Shown: positions 25,431 to 33,372 of the stretch, piece by piece
Layout of the letters: each line of letters begins with the position of its first letter
Position numbering within the stretch: the stretch's first letter is position 1
NCBI RefSeq assembly: GCF_004337695.1
Contig: NZ_SJXJ01000002.1
Location: forward strand, 310,001-374,000
Direction: 5' to 3'
Origin: Tenacibaculum sp. M341
GTDB lineage: Bacteria; Bacteroidota; Bacteroidia; Flavobacteriales; Flavobacteriaceae
Length of the DNA: 64,000 nt
Made by a program: the position numbers and the translations under genes
Notes under the pieces: generated by a model
The model's input: only the letters and a program-made list of their open reading frames with translations
What the model was told of the DNA's origin: nothing
The model's database searches: none

Positions 25431-26183
25431 ATGAAAACTATTACTACTATCAATGATGTTATTAATGTATTAGAAGATATAATTCAAGAGTCTATTCAAA
25501 ACGAAAGTCCGTTAGGTTACTTCGCAGCTTTGTATAAAAAGGTAACTTTAAAAGTAAAAGAAGGCATTGAAAATAATTTTTTTGATGACGGACCAAGAAT
25601 GGAAAAGTTGGATGTCATCTTTGCTAAAAGATATATTACAGCTTACTATGAATATCAAAATCAACAGACAGTTACTGTATCTTGGTTAAAAGCTTTTGAG
25701 TTAGCCGAAAAATTTTGGCCAATTGTTTTACAGCATTTATTAATAGGAATGAATGCGCATATCAATTTAGATTTAGGTATTGCAGCTGCGGAGGTTTCTG
25801 AAGGGAAGCCTATTGAAAACTTGAAGAATGATTTTGATAAGATCAATACAATTTTATCATCATTAGTGGCAGATATAGAAAACGATTTGTCGGATATTTG
25901 GCCTTTTTTAAAAAAGATATTAAAGTTCACTCGTAAAGTAGATGATTTTCTGGTAGATTTTAGTATGGAAATTGCCAGAGATGGAGCTTGGGATTTTGCA
26001 GTTAAATTAGCAAATACTAAACCAAGTAATGTTGCGAATGTTATTCAAAAAAGAGATGAAAGCGTAGCCAAAATAGCAAGTTTAATTACAGATTCAGGAG
26101 TTATTGTTTCTGTTATTTTCGGAATCATACGATTGGGAGAAAGAGGAAGTATAGCTAAAAAAATACAAGATTTAAATGCATAA
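25431..26183 (+). CDS. DUF5995 family protein
   Basis: A 250-residue cytoplasmic protein. The segment QHLLIGMNAHINLDLGIAA is the hallmark of DUF5995, and the preceding RMEKLDVIFAKRYITAYYEY and SWLKAFELA fit the family as well. The domain is mostly alpha-helical; its single His/Asn/Asp cluster (NAHINLD) could be a metal or catalytic site but the role is unknown. It is one gene between two terminators (25374 and 26188). Confidence 0.8.
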   Translation: MKTITTINDVINVLEDIIQESIQNESPLGYFAALYKKVTLKVKEGIENNFFDDGPRMEKLDVIFAKRYITAYYEYQNQQTVTVSWLKAFELAEKFWPIVLQHLLIGMNAHINLDLGIAAAEVSEGKPIENLKNDFDKINTILSSLVADIENDLSDIWPFLKKILKFTRKVDDFLVDFSMEIARDGAWDFAVKLANTKPSNVANVIQKRDESVAKIASLITDSGVIVSVIFGIIRLGERGSIAKKIQDLNA

Positions 26184-26187
26184 AAGA

Positions 26188-26212
26188 AAAGCGCCCAAAG
26201 GCGCTTTTTTTA
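26188..26212. terminator. Bidirectional terminator
   Basis: AAAGCGCC/GGCGCTTT with loop CAAA, T-run on one side and A-run on the other, between convergent genes; its right edge overlaps the stop of the minus-strand gene. Confidence 0.88.
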
Positions 26213-26857
26213 TTTCTTTTTAGTGTAAGATAATCTTCTAGAAGCTTTTCTCATTAATCGATTAATTAAATCATCAGGAGAAGAACCAAGACTACCTCTA
26301 ACTTTTTTGTTATAATTCCATAGAAGAACCCCATCAATACCATTATGAACCGACATATTAATTGTAGCGGTATTAGTAGACCCCCAAAAACCTATAAGGA
26401 TACCCAAAGCGGCAGAAGCACCTTCAGACATTGGTTTATCTGTTTTATAATCACCAGAAATAATAGCATCAACACCAAGAATTTCAGCTAATTCTTCGGT
26501 AGTATATTCAATTAAAGTTTCTTGATCAATTTCATTTTTCCTTAATAGAGCAGTAGTTTTATTAGGGTCTTGTACCTCAATAGTTTTTAATTTACCTCTT
26601 TTTTTACGTTTTAAAAACCAAGAGTACATTGCTGTTTGAATACTTTTACCTTCATTTAATTCAAGTTTATGTAAATCCTCAGAAGTCATTTCTCTCATCT
26701 GTTTTTTACGTAATTTAACTTGTGCTTTAAAAGGTAAAATGGCAATTTTTTTGTGTTCTTTTGCTATTTTATCAAACTCAGGGTTTTCATATAAGTTAGT
26801 TTGAGCGTTAGCAATAAAAAAAATCATAGTTAATAGTAAAGTAGCTAAATATCTCAT
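26210..26857 (-). CDS. Secreted protein, LpoB/GNA1162-like nucleotide-fold candidate
   Basis: A 215-residue protein with signal peptide MRYLATLLLTMIFFIANAQ. After it comes KKIAILPFKAQV, the strand-loop typical of periplasmic lipoprotein-like domains of the CsgG/LpoB/DUF799 type, then an extended charged helix region and the ELAEILGVDAIISGDY motif seen in such folds. The C-terminal part has GILIGFWGSTNTATINMSVH. Similar proteins are common in Bacteroidota with no known function. The family call is by pattern only. Confidence 0.5.
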   Translation of the reverse strand: MRYLATLLLTMIFFIANAQTNLYENPEFDKIAKEHKKIAILPFKAQVKLRKKQMREMTSEDLHKLELNEGKSIQTAMYSWFLKRKKRGKLKTIEVQDPNKTTALLRKNEIDQETLIEYTTEELAEILGVDAIISGDYKTDKPMSEGASAALGILIGFWGSTNTATINMSVHNGIDGVLLWNYNKKVRGSLGSSPDDLINRLMRKASRRLSYTKKK

Positions 26858-27002
26858 AGTTATTTAAGTTATATGTTTTGTAATTGTATGCAAACTAACC
26901 AACAAGCGTGCCAAAAAAAGTTTTATTAACATTGTTTGTAAAACTTTAATTAAGCTTCTGTATAAATCGTAAACAATCAATTTTTATTCTGATATTTGTT
27001 AT

Positions 27003-27956
27003 ATGATTGGTATAGTATATAAATCAACTGGAAGTTGGTATTGGGTAAAGACAGATGAAGGAGAACTTTATAAATGTAGAATTCAAGGAAAATTTAGAAT
27101 TAAAGGAATTAAAAGTACAAATCCTATTGCAGTTGGTGATCGTGTAGAGTTTCATCTAGAAACAAAGAGTGATGAAGAAACAGGAATTATTACTACCATT
27201 TTTGATCGTAAAAACTATATTGTAAGAAAATCAGTAAATCTTTCAAAGCAAACACATATTATAGCTTCTAATATCGATATTGCTTTTTTACTAATTACCA
27301 TTAACAATCCACCAACATTTACCACGTTTATCGACCGTTTTTTAGCTACGGCTGAAGCGTATTCTATAAAAGCAGTATTGGTTTTTAATAAAATAGATAC
27401 TTATAGTATTGAAGAAAGAGCTGAAATTTTATACTTAAAAGATATATATGAACCAATTGGGTATACTTGTATAGAAACTTCAGCAACTACAGGGAAAAAT
27501 GTAGAGGTGATTAAAGAAATGATGGTTGGTAAAACCTGTATGTTTTCTGGTCATTCTGGAGTAGGAAAAACTACATTAGTTAATTGTATAGAGCCTGAAT
27601 TGAATTTGAGAACCAAAGAAATTTCTGAACAACACAAGCAAGGGCAGCACACAACTACTTTTGCAGAAATGTTTGATTTAAGTTTCGGAGCTAAAATTAT
27701 TGATACCCCTGGAATTAAAGGTTTTGGAGTGGTTGATATGGACAAATATGAGTTGGGCGATTATTTTCCTGAGTTTTTTGCTTTAAAAGAGCATTGCAAG
27801 TTTAACAATTGTATTCATATAAACGAACCAAAATGTGCGGTTAAAGATGCTTTAGAAAATGAAGAAATTTCATGGTCGCGTTATAAGAGTTATTTACAAA
27901 TATTAGAAGGAGAAGAAGAAAACTACAGAACAGATATTTTATCTGGAAGGCAATAA
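27003..27956 (+). CDS. rsgA: Ribosome small subunit-dependent GTPase A
   Basis: A 317-residue circularly permuted GTPase that helps late maturation of the 30S subunit. It has an N-terminal OB domain, G4 (VFNKID) placed before G1 (GHSGVGKTTLVN), then G3 (IDTPGIKGFG) and a C-terminal zinc motif (CKFNNCIHINEPKCAV). The order is diagnostic. A GATATTTG -7-like box lies at 26991-26998, only four bases before the ATG, so the mRNA may be almost leaderless. dtd starts four bases after its stop. Confidence 0.95.
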   Translation: MIGIVYKSTGSWYWVKTDEGELYKCRIQGKFRIKGIKSTNPIAVGDRVEFHLETKSDEETGIITTIFDRKNYIVRKSVNLSKQTHIIASNIDIAFLLITINNPPTFTTFIDRFLATAEAYSIKAVLVFNKIDTYSIEERAEILYLKDIYEPIGYTCIETSATTGKNVEVIKEMMVGKTCMFSGHSGVGKTTLVNCIEPELNLRTKEISEQHKQGQHTTTFAEMFDLSFGAKIIDTPGIKGFGVVDMDKYELGDYFPEFFALKEHCKFNNCIHINEPKCAVKDALENEEISWSRYKSYLQILEGEEENYRTDILSGRQ

Positions 27957-27960
27957 GTAC

Positions 27961-28413
27961 ATGAGAACAGTTATTCAAAGAGTTACAGAAGCTAATGTTA
28001 CTATTAATAATGAAAAGGTAGCCAATATAGCAACAGGTTTATTAATATTGGTAGGTATTGAAGATGCTGATACAAATGAAGATATTACTTGGTTAACAAA
28101 TAAAATAGCAAACCTTAGAATTTTTAATGATGAGGATGGAGTAATGAATAAATCATTGCTAGATATTAATGGCGAAGCAATAGTAGTAAGCCAATTTACA
28201 TTACATGCTTCAACAAAAAAGGGGAGTAGACCTAGTTATATTAAAGCATCAAAACCTGATTTTGCCATTCCTATGTATGAAAAGTTTGTAAAAGAATTTG
28301 AACTTAAGCTAGATAAAAAAGTACAAACAGGTCAGTTTGGAGCCGATATGAAAGTAGCTTTATTAAATGACGGACCAGTTACTATTGTTATAGATACAAA
28401 GGACAAAAAATAG
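27961..28413 (+). CDS. dtd: D-aminoacyl-tRNA deacylase
   Basis: A 150-residue enzyme that removes D-amino acids (and Gly) mischarged on tRNA. The conserved parts are MRTVIQRVTEANVTINNE, the SQFTLHASTKKGSRPSY motif with the active-site Ser-Gln-Thr, and the C-terminal NDGPVTIVID with the Gly-cisPro motif that gives chiral selectivity. Co-location with rsgA (translation quality and ribosome maturation) is common in Bacteroidota. Confidence 0.95.
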   Translation: MRTVIQRVTEANVTINNEKVANIATGLLILVGIEDADTNEDITWLTNKIANLRIFNDEDGVMNKSLLDINGEAIVVSQFTLHASTKKGSRPSYIKASKPDFAIPMYEKFVKEFELKLDKKVQTGQFGADMKVALLNDGPVTIVIDTKDKK

Positions 28414-28433
28414 TTTTAAGAGAAAAAAATAGA

Positions 28434-28441
28434 TATCTTTG
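28434..28441 (+). promoter_or_regulatory. -7 element for the YceI gene
   Basis: TATCTTTG, an exact TAnnTTTG match, 35 bases before the YceI-family ATG. The -33 region is only T-rich. Confidence 0.5.
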
Positions 28442-28476
28442 GAATGGAAAAATAAATATCCTAAAAACTATACATA

Positions 28477-29121
28477 ATGAAAAAACTAATTTTATCACTT
28501 GCAGTAGTATCAATGATGTTCGCTTCTTGTAAGTCAGAAAAGAAAGTAGAAGTTAAAGACGAAGTTAAGATTGAAGAGAAGGTAACAAACCCAATCAATT
28601 CTTACAATGTAAACATCGCTGAATCTGCAATTTCTTGGAAAGGTGCTCACCCAGTAGGAGAAGGACACAACGGAGATCTTAAGTTAGAGAAAGGATTATT
28701 TGACGTAGAAAACGGAATTATCAAGGCTGGAATGTTTGTAATTGATATGAACAGTATCAATTGTTTAGATTTAACTGAAGATAAAGGTAAAGCTAAATTA
28801 GAAGGACACTTAAAGGCTGCTGACTTTTTTGATGTAGCAAAGTTTCCAACAGCTAAGTTTGAAATCGCTAGTTCTGAATTAAAAGAAGGAAAGCTTTACG
28901 TTACTGGTAACTTAACACTTAAAGATGTAACTAAAAGTATTACTATTCCTGCTACTTTAACAGAAAACGGAAATGACATTACTTTTAAAAGTGAGCCATT
29001 TAACATTGATAGAACTGATTTTGGAGTACAGTATGCTTCAGGTAAGTTTTTCGAAGGTTTAAAAGATAAAGCAATCAACGATTTATTAGGATTATCTTTC
29101 GAAATCAAAGCTAGAAAATAA
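28477..29121 (+). CDS. YceI-family lipoprotein
   Basis: A 214-residue lipoprotein: signal MKKLILSLAVVSMMFASC with lipidation at the Cys at position 18, then a Lys/Glu-rich linker. The YceI lipocalin-like domain follows, with SAISWKGAHPVGEGHNG, FVIDMNSINCLDL, HLKAADFFDVAKFPTAKFE and a final FNIDRTDFGVQYASG. YceI proteins bind long isoprenoid or lipid-like molecules in a beta-barrel. The protein is probably periplasmic or outer-membrane attached. It is followed by a strong terminator. Confidence 0.9.
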   Translation: MKKLILSLAVVSMMFASCKSEKKVEVKDEVKIEEKVTNPINSYNVNIAESAISWKGAHPVGEGHNGDLKLEKGLFDVENGIIKAGMFVIDMNSINCLDLTEDKGKAKLEGHLKAADFFDVAKFPTAKFEIASSELKEGKLYVTGNLTLKDVTKSITIPATLTENGNDITFKSEPFNIDRTDFGVQYASGKFFEGLKDKAINDLLGLSFEIKARK

Positions 29122-29154
29122 GACTAAAGATTTTTTAATCTTTACTAAAAATAA

Positions 29155-29190
29155 AAAGAGGGAATTTTAAAAATTCCCTCTTTTTTTTAT
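29155..29190. terminator. Terminator between YceI gene and rho
   Basis: AAAGAGGGAATTTT/AAAATTCCCTCTTT hairpin with T8 on the plus strand, 34 bases after the YceI-family stop. Confidence 0.85.
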
Positions 29191-29219
29191 GCAAGTTAAA
29201 GTTTGGTTAGTTGTTTGCC

Positions 29220-30980
29220 TTAACCGTTCATAGAAATTAAAAACTCTTCGTTGTTAATAGAGGTTTTAATTCTTTGCTGAATAAACTCCATTGCTTCAAT
29301 AGGATTCATATCAGCTAAATATTTACGTAATACCCACATACGTTGTACCGTTTTAGGGTCTAATAATAAGTCGTCTCTACGTGTACTCGATTTAATTAAA
29401 TCAATAGCAGGATAAATTCTACGGTTAGCAATATTACGCTCTAATTGAAGCTCCATATTACCAGTACCTTTAAATTCTTCAAAAATAACTTCGTCCATTT
29501 TTGATCCTGTTTCTGTAAGTGCAGTAGCAATAATAGTTAACGAACCACCATTTTCAATGTTACGTGCCGCACCAAAGAAACGCTTAGGTTTGTGTAATGC
29601 ATTCGCATCAATACCACCCGATAAAATTTTACCAGAAGCAGGTGCCACAGTGTTGTAAGCACGAGCTAAACGAGTAATAGAATCTAATAAGATAACTACA
29701 TCATGTCCACATTCTACTAAACGCTTTGCTTTTTCTAACACAATATTTGCAACACGTACATGCTTATCAGCAGGCTCGTCAAAAGTAGAAGCCACAACTT
29801 CACCTCTAACACTACGTTGCATGTCGGTAACTTCCTCCGGACGTTCGTCTATTAATAATACAATTTGATATACTTCTGGATGATTGGCAGCAATTGCATT
29901 TGCAACATCTTTCAATAACATGGTTTTACCCGTTTTTGGTTGTGCTACAATCATACCACGTTGTCCTTTACCAATAGGAGAGAATAAATCAATTATTCTT
30001 GTAGATAAAGAACTTCCTTTTTGTGCTAAGTTAAAACGCTCTTCAGCAAATAAAGGCGTTAAATGTTCAAAAGATACACGGTCTCTAACAATGTTAGGAT
30101 TTAAACCGTTAATTTTTGAAACTCTAATTAATGGAAAATACTTTTCACCCTCTTTTGGCGGACGTACATTTCCTCTTACTGTATCACCAGTTTTTAATCC
30201 AAATAACTTAATTTGAGATTGTGATACATATATATCATCAGGAGAAGATAAATAGTTATAGTCAGAAGAACGTAAAAAACCATACCCATCAGGCATCATT
30301 TCTAGTACTCCTTCACTTTCAATAATTCCGTCAAATTCAAAATCAGGATCACGATAACGGTTACCACTTTTATGCTTTGCAGGTTGGTTTTTGTTATTGT
30401 TTTTATTATTGTTTCTATTGTTCTGCTGATTGTTGTTTCTGTTATTTTGCTGATTTCTATTATTGTTTTGATGATTTTTTTTATGGTCATCACGCTGATC
30501 AGCATTCTTTTTCCCTCTATTTTGGTTGTTATTATTATTAGAAGGTCTATTATTTTCTTGAGATCTATTCTCTTGAGATTTGTTTTCTTGCGCTCTACTA
30601 TTATTCTGAGAAGAATTATTTTGTTCTTGCGGCTTTTTTTCAGCAGTTGCGTTATTAGTTGTAGCAGCAGTTTTTTCAGTAGTTTTTTCACCAGTTTTAC
30701 TAATACGTCTTCTTTTAGGCTTTTCAGCTTTAGGTTCAGCAGTTTTATTTTCAGTAGCCTTTTCGGTAGATTCTTTAGTAGTAGCTGCTTTTGGCTTTGT
30801 AGCTTTAGGTGCTTCTTTTGGTTCGCTTTTTTCTGTTTTACCAGTTTCAGCTTGTGCATCTAAAATTTTATAAATAAGGTCTAGTTTTTTTAACTGACTC
30901 GTCTTCTTTAATCCAATTACTTTCGCAATTTCTTGTAATTCAACTAATTTTTTTGCTTTTAAATCCGAGATTTCGAACAT
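29220..30980 (-). CDS. rho: Transcription termination factor Rho with a long Asn-rich insertion
   Basis: A hexameric RNA helicase of 586 residues that ends transcription. The N-terminal Rho_N domain is [20 protein letters not shown]. It is followed by a Lys/Ala/Thr/Glu-rich linker (about 45-115), an Asn/Gln-rich low-complexity tract (about 118-205), the cold-shock-like RNA-binding domain (about 215-290, with [16 protein letters not shown]) and the ATPase core (Walker [13 protein letters not shown], Walker [16 protein letters not shown]). The insertion makes it about 165 residues longer than E. coli Rho, which is typical for Bacteroidota. A TTTG-N18-TATATTTG promoter lies at 31093-31122. Confidence 0.97.
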   Translation of the reverse strand: MFEISDLKAKKLVELQEIAKVIGLKKTSQLKKLDLIYKILDAQAETGKTEKSEPKEAPKATKPKAATTKESTEKATENKTAEPKAEKPKRRRISKTGEKTTEKTAATTNNATAEKKPQEQNNSSQNNSRAQENKSQENRSQENNRPSNNNNNQNRGKKNADQRDDHKKNHQNNNRNQQNNRNNNQQNNRNNNKNNNKNQPAKHKSGNRYRDPDFEFDGIIESEGVLEMMPDGYGFLRSSDYNYLSSPDDIYVSQSQIKLFGLKTGDTVRGNVRPPKEGEKYFPLIRVSKINGLNPNIVRDRVSFEHLTPLFAEERFNLAQKGSSLSTRIIDLFSPIGKGQRGMIVAQPKTGKTMLLKDVANAIAANHPEVYQIVLLIDERPEEVTDMQRSVRGEVVASTFDEPADKHVRVANIVLEKAKRLVECGHDVVILLDSITRLARAYNTVAPASGKILSGGIDANALHKPKRFFGAARNIENGGSLTIIATALTETGSKMDEVIFEEFKGTGNMELQLERNIANRRIYPAIDLIKSSTRRDDLLLDPKTVQRMWVLRKYLADMNPIEAMEFIQQRIKTSINNEEFLISMNG

Positions 30981-31092
30981 TAGAATATTATTTTTAAATA
31001 AAGTGTGTGAAAAATTAAGGAAATATAACTTAAGATTTTTTAATGAATACCTTAATATTCAAATACTAAGGATTTGTGAGGTTTCCGTGAAG

Positions 31093-31122
31093 CAAATATA
31101 TACAAATATTTTAATAACCAAA
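31093..31122 (-). promoter_or_regulatory. rho promoter
   Basis: On the minus strand, TTTG (31122-31119), 18-base spacer and TATATTTG (31100-31093). It predicts a leader of about 105 nt before the rho ATG at 30980, long enough for autoregulation by Rho, though no such site is proven. Confidence 0.65.
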
Positions 31123-31146
31123 GTTTCTTTTTAAAAAAAGAAAATG

Positions 31147-31154
31147 TAAATTTG
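31147..31154 (+). promoter_or_regulatory. -7 element for the DUF4293 gene
   Basis: TAAATTTG, exact consensus, 17 bases before the ATG at 31172; it is divergent from the rho promoter. Confidence 0.55.
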
Positions 31155-31171
31155 CCTTCCAAGAAAAAAGA

Positions 31172-31603
31172 ATGATACAGAGAATTCAATCAATATATCT
31201 ATTATTAGCAGCTGCCATTTCTGGCGGTTTAACTTTTGTATTGAGTTTATGGAGTACGGCTAAGGAAGTTGTTTTTTCGATGAACCTTTTATCATCACCT
31301 ACTATAGTAGAAAAAATAATTCCTATACTTTTTTTCTTATCTGCCGCGTTATCATTAATAGGTATCTTTTTATTTAATAATAGAAAGTTACAGTTTGTGA
31401 TGGGACGCCTTAATATTTTGACAAATCTTTTTTTATTAGGAGTGTTGGTATATCTTTCACTAACGTTATCTGGAGAAGCTTCGGTTTCTGAGAAAGGTAT
31501 TGGGATGTTCGTGCCTGTTGTTTCAATTGTATTGCTAGTTTTAGCAAACAAAGCCATTAAAAAGGACGAAGATCTTGTAAAATCTGTGGACAGATTACGA
31601 TAA
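31172..31603 (+). CDS. DUF4293 membrane protein
   Basis: A 143-residue protein with four predicted membrane helices. The start MIQRIQSIYLLLAAAISGG is the signature of DUF4293, a family limited mostly to Bacteroidota and very often divergently paired with rho, as here. The C-terminal tail KKDEDLVKSVDRLR is charged and cytoplasmic. Function is unknown; the conserved linkage with rho may be only shared promoter space. Confidence 0.85.
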   Translation: MIQRIQSIYLLLAAAISGGLTFVLSLWSTAKEVVFSMNLLSSPTIVEKIIPILFFLSAALSLIGIFLFNNRKLQFVMGRLNILTNLFLLGVLVYLSLTLSGEASVSEKGIGMFVPVVSIVLLVLANKAIKKDEDLVKSVDRLR

Positions 31604-31632
31604 ACCTTACATCTTAGTATATTTAGTGCGAT

Positions 31633-31663
31633 AAAAACCGAGAAGATTTCTCGGTTTTTTTAT
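31633..31663 (+). terminator. Intrinsic terminator after DUF4293 gene
   Basis: AAAAACCGAGAA/TTCTCGGTTTTT with loop GAT, followed by T-run. Confidence 0.88.
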
Positions 31664-31704
31664 TTGAAATAAAAAACTGGTAATCAACGTTTTATAAAAG
31701 TCAT

Positions 31705-31785
31705 CTAAGGGAATACCCTTAGAGCCTTTCTAAGGGTTTTCCCTTAGATGTTCAGGGTAAACCCTTAGGCTGTTTTCAGGGTGTT
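31705..31785. repeat. Array of TAAGGG-N4-CCCTTA palindromes (probable operators)
   Basis: Three 18-bp palindromes and one half site lie in 81 bases: CTAAGGG-AATA-CCCTTAG (31705-31722), CTAAGGG-TTTT-CCCTTAG (31730-31747), TTCAGGG-TAAA-CCCTTAG (31751-31768), and TTCAGGG alone (31775-31781). Centres are 25, 21 and 24 bases apart, about two helical turns, and the array ends nine bases before the -33 box of the LuxR-type regulator gene. This layout suggests cooperative binding by an activator dimer, perhaps the regulator itself. Confidence 0.7.
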
Positions 31786-31790
31786 TGTGA

Positions 31791-31822
31791 TTTGGCAGAA
31801 ACGAAGTAACCTTATAAATTTG
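31791..31822 (+). promoter_or_regulatory. Promoter of the LuxR-type regulator gene
   Basis: TTTG (31791-31794), 20-base spacer, TAAATTTG (31815-31822): full consensus. The ATG at 31834 is only 11 bases after the -7 box, so the mRNA leader is about 5 nt or less. Confidence 0.75.
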
Positions 31823-31833
31823 TACATGTAATA

Positions 31834-32493
31834 ATGATAAAAGAAATCAAAGTTCATATAGCTGATGACCACAAGATATTAATCGACGGAATTTCAGCAC
31901 TAATAAATACAGAAGAGAGAATCAAGTTCGTAGGCTACTCATTAACTGGTAAAGAAGTTGTTAAGTGGTTTAAAGAGAACAGGGCAGATGTTTTAATTCT
32001 CGATATTAATATGCCAGAGTTAGATGGTATAGGTGTTTTAAAAACATTTAAAAATAGAAATGTTAAACAAAAAACAATTATACTTTCTGGTTTAAGCGAT
32101 CCAAAAATAGTTCAAGAAATGGTGGCTCTAGGAGCAGACGGTTTTATAGAAAAGGGTGAAGCAAGTGAGCATATTATCGAAGCGATTAAGGCAGTGCATC
32201 GAGGAGAAAAGTATTATAGTGAAGATATAAAAAGCAGTTTGTTTGATTTATACATAAATGAATCTAAAACTGAAGAAGCGATTAAAAGTAGTGCGAATAG
32301 TGAGCCTTTGACTGAAAGAGAGATAGAGGTACTAAAACTAATTACCCAAGAGTTAAGTACTTCTCAAATAGGAGAAAAGTTGGGTTTAACAAGTAAAACA
32401 ATAGAAACACACAGAAGAAATTTATATAAGAAATTAAAAGTAAAAAATGTAGTAGGTTTGGCAATTTACGCCGTTAAGAACAATATAGTCTAA
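31834..32493 (+). CDS. LuxR/NarL-family response regulator
   Basis: A 219-residue two-component regulator. The receiver domain (about 5-125) has the acidic pair in HIADDHKILI, the phospho-acceptor D57 in LILDINMPELDG and the Thr/Ser switch in TIILSGLSD. The C-terminal LuxR helix-turn-helix (about 155-215) reads LTEREIEVLKLI then STSQIGEKLGLTSKTIETHRRN. The gene is preceded by a palindrome array and followed, after a lipoprotein gene, by a TPR histidine kinase that is its likely partner. Confidence 0.93.
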   Translation: MIKEIKVHIADDHKILIDGISALINTEERIKFVGYSLTGKEVVKWFKENRADVLILDINMPELDGIGVLKTFKNRNVKQKTIILSGLSDPKIVQEMVALGADGFIEKGEASEHIIEAIKAVHRGEKYYSEDIKSSLFDLYINESKTEEAIKSSANSEPLTEREIEVLKLITQELSTSQIGEKLGLTSKTIETHRRNLYKKLKVKNVVGLAIYAVKNNIV

Positions 32494-32679
32494 TCAACCT
32501 CCCTTCAATTTTAATATAGAGGTTCCCCGTCCTTATATATGTTCCCCCCCCCTCAAGAGCTATATTACCAGTAAAACCTGTCAAGCCCTACATTTTTTTA
32601 ATAAAATATCATAAATTTAATTCCCCCGGTAAATGCTTCATTATATTTAATGAATTTTTACACTTTAATTTACAGCATT
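32494..32679. other. Intergenic region with a C9 tract
   Basis: This 186-base AT-rich stretch carries unusual runs of C: CCCC at 32526, C9 at 32544-32552 and C5 near 32626, the last followed by TTCATTATATTT. A weak AACCTC/GAGGTT inverted repeat (32496-32524) is the only hairpin. No gene is seen. Confidence 0.5.
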
Positions 32680-33372
32680 ATGATAAAAAAATATATATTC
32701 CCCCTAACATTATTAGTGTCTACTTTAATATCATGTTCTAACGAAGAAAGCACAACAACTAATCCTGAAAACGAAAACTTATTTAAATCTTATAAAATTA
32801 GTAGAGATGCTCAAGGTAAATACTCTATTGATTATAACGTAGCAGAAGGTGCTTATTCAGAAACTAATAAAGATATTTCTAACAATACTAATGGAGTATA
32901 TGTTTTTGAAGGAAATGCAACAGCTTCAAAAAAAGCATCTAACAATCTTGAATTAGAAAACAATAAGATTAACATAGAGGTTTTTGAAAATAACCAACAA
33001 AGAAGAAGCATTACAGTTGAAGATGAGATGATTGTAATGAATAAAAATTCAGAAAATTCTGCTTTTTTAACTGAATATAGCCTTGAAAACTTAAATGAAG
33101 ATGAATACATTTTAGATTTTAAAGTTAAAGAAGGTATTAATGTTGTTTTTGATTACAACGACGAAGAAAACATTTACGAGGTACATTTAAAAGAAGGTTT
33201 ATCAACAGGTACAACTTTTACTAAAGTTTATAAGAGAATAGCTGGCTTACCTTTAAAAATAGATTTTGTAAACTATATCAAGTATGAATCACAATCTAAG
33301 TCATTAAATCAAGAAGTTAGTTATAGACTTCATAGCAGACCTAGAATAGGTGATGTAAGCTATGTTTATTAA
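32680..33372 (+). CDS. Lipoprotein of unknown function
   Basis: The start at 32680 gives a classical lipoprotein signal (MIKKYIFPLTLLVSTLISC, lipidated Cys at residue 19). The mature part, about 210 residues, is acidic and rich in Asn, Glu and Ser, with repeated short strands (YSIDYNVAEGAYSE, VYVFEGNATAS, then YILDFKVKEGINVVFDY), as in an all-beta surface domain. No family is recognised. It ends 11 bases inside the next gene, the TPR histidine kinase, so the two are translationally linked and the lipoprotein may be a sensory accessory of the kinase. Confidence 0.65.
   Translation: MIKKYIFPLTLLVSTLISCSNEESTTTNPENENLFKSYKISRDAQGKYSIDYNVAEGAYSETNKDISNNTNGVYVFEGNATASKKASNNLELENNKINIEVFENNQQRRSITVEDEMIVMNKNSENSAFLTEYSLENLNEDEYILDFKVKEGINVVFDYNDEENIYEVHLKEGLSTGTTFTKVYKRIAGLPLKIDFVNYIKYESQSKSLNQEVSYRLHSRPRIGDVSYVY

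Noticed and set aside
30302-30863. Long open frames in other frames of rho on both strands
   Set aside because: They arise from the low-complexity Asn/Lys-rich repeat codons of rho and have no plausible protein features.
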